Source of the DNA: Cladosporium sp. IMV 00045
Taxonomy: Eukaryota; Ascomycota; Dothideomycetes; Cladosporiales; Cladosporiaceae
Length of the DNA: 64,000 bases
Assembly: GCA_001931905.2 (NCBI GenBank)
Contig: MSJI02000866.1
Span: forward strand, 68,340-132,339
Direction of reading: 5' to 3'
Shown: one piece after another, positions 58,854 through 64,000 of the stretch
Position numbering within the stretch: the stretch's first letter is position 1
How the letters are laid out: the number at the start of each line of letters is the position of its first letter
Notes under the pieces: model-generated
What the model was told of the DNA's origin: nothing
What the model saw: only the letters and a program-made list of their open reading frames with translations
The model's database searches: none
Made by a program: the position numbers and the translations under genes

Positions 58854-59722
58854 AAGTATGCAAACGGCTCTTCAGAACAAGGTAGTGGTGACGACAAAGA
58901 TGGAATGCCCAGATGTGGTTCATGTTGTGACATGTTAGGACAAGACAGCATCCCGTAAATCTAGCAGGTATCTTCTCACATAACTCCTCTCCACATGTGT
59001 CGAGCTACGAACATCACATGGAAAGCTGGCCTTTCAAATTGCTCCCCTTGTTGCTGATATCTCGGACGACGTCGTTCACAGGATACCAGCATCACAGCCG
59101 CTCGAGACCACACTGAAGATTGGCAGGGGCTGATCGTACCTTCACCTTGCGACGAAAGCCCCCGTTATCATTCTGTCACTACTTCTGTCCGTCTCTTAGC
59201 TCCGGGAAGTAAAAGGCACGACAAGATGCATACCACCAAATTCTCGAGCTAGCGAGAAATGTGGTCGAGCACGTTTACCGGACGGATTGTGTTGGGGTCC
59301 TGAACATTGATCGCGAAGAGGCCCCGGAGCCATCATGAGCCTTCTAAGGTGGCGGCGTAGGGTGTCCTTGCCGGCGAACCTCTTGGTACTGCGAGGGCTG
59401 CCGTCAACCTCACAGAAGAAATTGTACTGCGAGGGATAGGGCGAGAATGAAGATTCTTTAGTGCCACCTCGAAGTTATTTTCATGACTTGAATTAGCTAT
59501 TCAATCGCATTATGTCATTTTATACTAGGCAAAATTCTTGTATCGTTCTTTAGAGACCAGTAAGAAGTGATGAAAGACATTAAACAAGGCCGAGCAAAGC
59601 CAGTCAAAGCTAGCCAAAAACGTGACTATCGCAAGCGTTTAGTCTATTTAGGTACTCGAAGCTTGGAAAGGAGTTTCAACACAAATGTCAACTATATATT
59701 GTATTAGACTGCCGGGAGATGC
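58854..59722. other. Intergenic, becoming AT-rich
   Basis: Between the coiled-coil protein gene and the split 5S rRNA. The last part (59460-59700) is AT-rich, about one third G+C in the line from 59521. No gene. Confidence 0.4.
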
Positions 59723-59763
59723 ACATACGACCATAGGTCAGTGAAAACTGGGCATCCCGTCCG
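59723..59763 (+). pseudogene. 5S rRNA gene, 5' 41 nt (split gene)
   Basis: Starts with ACATACGACCATA, the usual first bases of fungal 5S rRNA, and ends with ATCCCGTCCG. Its first nine bases pair with GTTGTGTGT at 61798-61806 (helix I, two G-U pairs). GGTCAGTG at 59736-59743 pairs with CACTGAACC at 61745-61753 with one bulged A (helix II), as in the intact gene. Everything downstream of base 41 of the 5S is missing here. Confidence 0.8.
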
Positions 59764-59940
59764 AAATCCCCCATTCTCACCGTCGTTTGCATTTACAGGA
59801 TCCCAGCGTGTTGCTACTTACACGCTTTGGGAACCCGGCGTCTGGGTTCCGTCCGAAATCCCCTATTGTCACCCTCGTTCATAGTTACAGGATCCCAGCG
59901 TGTTGCTATCTGCAGGCTGTGGGAACCTGACGTCTCCTCG
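59757..59940 (+). repeat. Two tandem 92-bp units with hairpin
   Basis: CCGTCCGAAATCCCC begins the units at 59757 and 59849, and GGATCCCAGCGTGTTGCTA recurs at the same offset. In unit 1, GGATCCCAGCGTGT (from 59798) can pair with ACACGCTTTGGGAACC (to 59835) to form a stem of about 13 bp with an 8-base loop. The stem is degraded in unit 2. The first bases of each unit are also the end of the 5S fragment, so the left junction has been duplicated. Confidence 0.65.
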
Positions 59941-60240
59941 ACTCCCCTTAGGTTTGATAATTCCAGGATCCAAATAGTGTTTCCCTTGATGCGTCAATGA
60001 CCCTATAGTTAAATCAAATCAGGCTTAGATATTGAGAATGGGCAAAAGATAGAACCAGAATTCAAGACTATAGCAGAATTTTGTGGTCCCTAGAAGCAGT
60101 ATTCCTGGAATTTACTTTAGTTTACCGCGCGCTCTTCCTGCTGCTAAGCTAAGACCTGCTGCCTACCAGCCTACCTAGGAGGCGTGGCATATGCACTATT
60201 CCGCTGGCGCTGTTTCATTACCCAGTTTAGAGCTAGGGTC

Positions 60241-60363
60241 TGTTCGGAAGTAGCACGACCCTATAGTGTAGCGAGCCCTATACACTTCTAGGGCGCTATA
60301 GCTGTGTGAATGCTGGTAGACAAACGCGTTATCATGATACCTCATCTATCTGCTTTCCGAACA
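60241..60363. repeat. MITE-like element with 9-bp terminal inverted repeats
   Basis: TGTTCGGAA at 60241 and TTCCGAACA at 60355-60363 are exact inverted copies, and the next bases (GTAG and CTGC) partly continue the match. The interior has CTATAG-containing palindromic stretches and no coding capacity. No clear target duplication is seen. Confidence 0.4.
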
Positions 60364-60712
60364 ATGTCCATACCGACCTTCGCGCTACCATAACTTAGGA
60401 TAGCAGAAGAACTTGTAGTTGACAAGAGTTCGAGGTGCTATGCGACCGTATCTCGTGAACTGCTTTGTTACCAAGCGGCTACGCCTCGCCTTCTTCACGC
60501 TATAGTGTCTGTTAAATCGACGGCATAGGGCGATAATTAGTGTCTCAAGAGCGAGGATGGTAGCAACTGTATAGGACAAGTCATGATATGTACTCTATTA
60601 GATAACCTAGAGCACACTAAATGCTCTGCACGTAGACGTGACCTATACCTCCAAGCACGTGCCTGATCCTCCTAAGCGTATCTTAATGTTGAACGTGTTT
60701 AGGCTTGCGCAT

Positions 60713-61567
60713 TCAAAGGCACTGTTTCTGAAGTCTGAAACCGTCTAGCAATATCCTTCTCATCCCATAACCAACCCATTCCACATTCTTCGTCCCCTCA
60801 CTTTTCAACCTATTGCTTACGACCTCAGACTCAGTTACCCAAGTCCACTCTGAATGCTCATTCTGATCCACTCTCACATTCCCATGTTCTTTTTCGTCTA
60901 CGTCGATGATAAACAGAGCTCTGCCCCAATTCTCGTTATCTTCCCGGGCAACGAAAAGCTCATTATCGCGGTCCATCGTAGCCTTTTGCTCATCTGGTGT
61001 CCATGTTCCCTGCGCTGTAGAACATAGAGCAACAGAGCACAGTATTTGGCGCGCGCTTAAGCCTGTTTCTTCCCAAAGCTCCCGGACAGCTGTATGAAGA
61101 AGTGTCTTGTCTTTGTCTGGCTCTACGGATCCGCCTGGGAGTTCCCATTTGAGAGCGAAAGAGTTCGATGGAGCGCGGCGAAGGAGCAATACCTGAGTAT
61201 CTCCTGTCCCGGATAGGCGCCGAAATACTAAGGCGCCTGCTGCCAGTTTATGAATGTCAGGTCGATCGGCTTGGAATTGAAGAAGAGGTATCGAGAATGC
61301 TGCGACCCTTGGCGACCACGTGAAAAGTGGGATAGTAGAAGTCTGATGCATGCTGTTGCTATACGAGTAGGTGCGGATTTGGGGTGCGAATCGTGATAAA
61401 GCATTGAGCTTGCGCATTGCGTTAGTACCTACCATAGTGAAGCAAGATGGATGAGCTTCTATAGATATGTTATTCGCGGGGCGTTCCGCTGCCGGTGTCG
61501 GGGTATGCGTGCGTGAGCGCTCGGGGTGAGTCACCGCGCGCGATTTTCTTGTCTGTCTCCTAGACAT
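60713..61567 (-). CDS. Nudix hydrolase
   Basis: The catalytic box is GGSVEPDKDKTLLHTAVREL followed by WEETGL: the metal-binding REXXEE part is intact, while the first part is two residues longer than the consensus, as in a common fungal subgroup. The domain begins with KLAAGALVFRR and LLRRAPSNSFALKWELPGG. Later, WTWVTESEVVS and a C-terminal helix close the fold. The open frame extends to an ATG at 61747, but its first ten codons would be antisense 5S rRNA, so a start at 61567 (Met-Ser-Arg-Arg) or 61435 is more likely. Members cleave nucleoside diphosphates linked to other groups; the substrate is unknown. The gene lies inside the candidate insertion. Confidence 0.75.
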   Translation of the reverse strand: MSRRQTRKSRAVTHPERSRTHTPTPAAERPANNISIEAHPSCFTMVGTNAMRKLNALSRFAPQIRTYSYSNSMHQTSTIPLFTWSPRVAAFSIPLLQFQADRPDIHKLAAGALVFRRLSGTGDTQVLLLRRAPSNSFALKWELPGGSVEPDKDKTLLHTAVRELWEETGLSARQILCSVALCSTAQGTWTPDEQKATMDRDNELFVAREDNENWGRALFIIDVDEKEHGNVRVDQNEHSEWTWVTESEVVSNRLKSEGTKNVEWVGYGMRRILLDGFRLQKQCL

Positions 61568-61728
61568 AGTAGGAAGCCTCAGACAGTTCACAAACTTCTT
61601 GTCGTTCGCATCTGTAGTGATGTCTGGTTGTATTGTCGATATAGACTCGTTCCAGGCCATTATAATCGATGCGATTGTATATTCTGGCGATTCCAGGAAC
61701 AGGTGTTGAAAACCAGGTATCCCGTCCG

Positions 61729-61806
61729 CTCTGCCATACATAAGCACTGAACCGGGCGACTAGTACTAGAGTGGGTGACCATCTGGGAATCCCGCCTGTT
61801 GTGTGT
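61729..61806 (+). pseudogene. 5S rRNA gene, 3' 78 nt (split gene)
   Basis: Starts CTCTGCCATACATAAGC and contains GTGGGTGACCATCTGGGAATC, close to the conserved 3' half with the box-C promoter region. It ends GTTGTGTGT followed by a T run (61806-61810) that would stop RNA polymerase III. It supplies the 3' strands of helices I and II for the fragment at 59723. Confidence 0.8.
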
Positions 61807-62037
61807 TTTTGCCATTAAATCCTCTTTTTCTCATGATGTTTTTTTTATGCTAACATACATGTACCTTTCCTATCATTTCGTATGATCGGGCGATGCCAGC
61901 CTTATGTGCTCGTCTAGGTGAGCCCAAACTTCATCCAGTCTCCAGTCTCCAGCTTCCCACTTCAGTCTTCCGCCCGCGATTGCAAGGAAAACTCCATGCC
62001 CTCCAAGAAGTCGTGTTCACTCGAGAATTCGAAAGTA

Positions 62038-62878
62038 TTAGGGCAGTACAAGACCGGACGGGATCTCATGTGACACGGGATCAACATAACGCCGCTTTAC
62101 ACGGCCATCTGAAAAGATCTGAAGGATGTCTGCGTGGCCTCGTGCCATCGCGACCTCAGCTGCAGTACTTCCCCTGGTACTTCGGTCATCCGGGTCTGCT
62201 CCATGCTTCAAGAGAATTCTCAAGAAGGCCTTCGACTGTTCTTCAACCCGAGGCGACTCTGTGATCTCAAATAAATCCATTACCACATCCAGCACGGTAC
62301 CGTACACGGTGTCCATGTTCGGGTCTGCGCCATTTTACAAGAGCCAAAGTGTCATATCGAGGACTGATAGCGCATGGAGCAATGGAGTTCTTCCCTTTCT
62401 GTCAAGAGCATTGACATCTGCTCCGTACGCCAGCAAAAGTTCCATGATCTCCGGCTCGGCGCCATCGCGCACGTTCAATGCGAAAACAATTGAGTCTGCT
62501 GACGGTGGAAAGCCGTTCGCAAGAAGCAGCCTCACAATGGCAGTATCACCTCGTTCGATCGCCAGCTCAAGTAAAAATGATAATCGCCCTACCAATCCTG
62601 AGCTCTTCCACCAACGATGTCGACAATCATCACGATTCTTTCGGGTAAGGCAATGTCCGTAACCCAACATACGGTATGTTCGCACATAGCAACCGCACCA
62701 TCACTATGGAATTGGACTCGTTCGAGGATATCAGAAATGATATCCTATAAGACAAATACCCATTCATACCGAGTGCAGAGATCAAGCAGGTCACTTTGCT
62801 AACCAGAAATGCTGCTAGCAAGTCGGCATCATTTCTTATCATCAAGTTTACTAAGCCGGAAGATGCAATCAAGATCAT
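62038..62878 (-). pseudogene. Ankyrin-repeat gene, decayed
   Basis: Ankyrin units are read on the minus strand: ERGDTAIVRLLLANG, EIMELLLAYGADVNALDRKG, NGADPNM, and LLKHGADPDDRSTRG with HADILQIF. The third unit is preceded by an in-frame TAA (62337-62335), where the repeat consensus expects a residue between LL and NGADPNM. A further ankyrin-like stretch (LVNLMIRNDADLLAAF) at about 62800-62878 is in another frame. The stop plus the frame change point to a broken gene, unless the region is spliced in a way I do not see. Ankyrin repeats bind proteins; no other domain is visible. Confidence 0.6.
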
Positions 62879-64000
62879 CTATGGAGGCCTGCTCTAGCAG
62901 GGCGAGCTTTTCCCACCCGAACGATACAAGCGAGAGTGTCGCTTAAGCAAAGCTCCACGAGTTAGAAAATATGGCCATGTAGGAACTAAGTGTAAGGTAA
63001 CAACAGCATGTGGCTACTATGCGCAGGAACACAATCCTAGGGTTTGCCCATCGAAGGCCGACCGGACGGCGACTAGACGCGTATGAGGCGTGGAAGTAGA
63101 ATCGCCTGACCCAGAAAAGTGAGCTTGCTCGGACTAATGAGTATATACGACATGGTCCCAATATTATCCGGTACCAGAGGTTCCACCAGAGACACAGTTA
63201 GTAGTGACAACCGGAACGCTACGGAGGAGAAGACCATTGAGACTCCCGGTTCAGCTGTCAGAGACGATAACAGCCGGGGAGACCTCTGCATTAGAAAGAG
63301 GAAATCAACGGACCGACACCACCGGACTATCTCTTGCAACGGCAGACAAAGAGACGAGCTACCAAGAAGCATGCGTGCTTAGAGACCGCAGAGAGTTTCT
63401 CACCTATCGAGAAGGGCGCTCGAAGCTCTCGAGAGCATCACATTGATTCGTACTAACAGCCAGCAAATTGAGATCGACTCTTGACGTAGACTCATGAATC
63501 CGAGCAGAACACTAGAGATACCACAGTACAATGTTCAAAGATTCAGAGATACAATCATAGCAACACTATTACGAGACGAGAGGGTGATAGAGTACAGAAT
63601 TCTCGCCATTCTATGGGAGACTGGAAGAGACCGGACGTCAGGAAGCTGTGTAAAGCGCTCCGACAGGACAGACTCTACCGCAACGGCAGACTTCAATTCA
63701 GACTTTCTCGAGAACACTCCTGCGCTCAATTCCCTTTTCGACCTCTACAATACGCGATTATTGACCCCTTGCCTCATGCTCAATCTTTGATTCTGGATCT
63801 CCAATTCCCAAACAAGACATGCTAGTCGCATGAGTTGCATGGTAGCATTCCTGGAAAGCGGCAAACCTGCACTGACAGCCATACGGGCCCCAACACGGAG
63901 TAGGAGAGTATAAGTAGTAACGCAGCGATAAGATACTTCTGAGATACTAGCGTGACTATCAATGTTGAACGTTACGTTGAATGTTCTGCTTCGTTATAAC
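62879..64000. other. Window end, no recognised gene
   Basis: Several overlapping frames up to 99 codons without a domain, and purine-rich stretches at 63180-63420. It could be decayed repeat or gene sequence running out of the window. Confidence 0.35.

Larger units (their letters stand above)
59764..61728. mobile_element. Candidate insertion in a 5S rRNA gene
   Basis: Removing this segment joins 41 and 78 nt into a 119-nt 5S rRNA with intact helices I and II. ATCCCGTCCG is present on both sides (59754-59763 and 61719-61728), as a target-site duplication would be. Inside are the 92-bp repeats, an AT-rich stretch (59950-60700), a short inverted-repeat element and a Nudix gene. No transposase, reverse transcriptase or tyrosine recombinase frame is seen, so the element class is unknown. 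Just before the right-hand repeat, 61702-61718 resembles 5S bases 14-31 of another variant, so recombination between two 5S copies is an alternative. Confidence 0.5.

Overview
The window is nuclear DNA of a filamentous ascomycete, most likely a dothideomycete. Genes are packed on both strands and carry short GT-AG introns, mostly 50-80 nt. The families are typically fungal: Stn1, CSN6, epsin, fungal MCU, an ascomycete laccase with a DSGL tail, and an Ayg1-type polyketide hydrolase. The tRNA-Arg and 5S rRNA sequences are of fungal type. Genus and species cannot be read from the sequence.

Layout. 0-12 kb: 3' part of a Stu2/Alp14-like microtubule polymerase (frameshifted), an MFS exporter, a Mae1-like dicarboxylate transporter, a long disordered nuclear-type protein (frameshifted), and spliced MRP10. 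12-23 kb: a hypothetical gene whose frame contains two in-frame amber codons, a 3-kb gene-poor stretch, a small three-exon gene, a DNAJC28-domain mitochondrial protein, a small hypothetical, an MDP-1 type HAD phosphatase, and CSN6. 24-29 kb: epsin, a thioredoxin-domain protein, and a family-16 methyltransferase. 30-46 kb: laccase, a secreted Thr/Lys-rich repeat protein, a flavin disulfide oxidoreductase, a universal stress protein, an Ayg1-like hydrolase, tRNA-Arg(ACG), and a mitochondrial calcium uniporter. 46-50 kb: a Cys-rich secreted protein, STN1, and a multi-pass membrane protein. 50-57 kb: gene-poor, holding one accessory-looking gene whose N-terminal domain I read as possibly ADP-ribosyl-cyclase-like. 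57-64 kb: a coiled-coil protein, then a repeat-rich, AT-rich end with a 5S rRNA gene split by about 2 kb, a Nudix hydrolase gene inside that insertion, and a decayed ankyrin-repeat gene.

Most genes are unlinked housekeeping functions: telomere capping, COP9 signalosome, endocytosis, mitoribosome and mitochondrial calcium uptake. The only possible pathway link is the laccase and the Ayg1-like hydrolase, both families used in DHN-melanin synthesis. They are about 9 kb apart with unrelated genes between, and no polyketide synthase is present, so I do not call a cluster.

The most unusual structure is the split 5S gene. Positions 59723-59763 match the first 41 nt of a fungal 5S rRNA and 61729-61806 match its last 78 nt. 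Together they make 119 nt, and the two halves are complementary in helices I and II. The intervening segment is flanked by a 10-bp direct repeat and carries tandem 92-bp hairpin units and the Nudix gene. Gene models were built by hand from splice motifs and reading frames, and family calls rest on recognised motifs without any database search.
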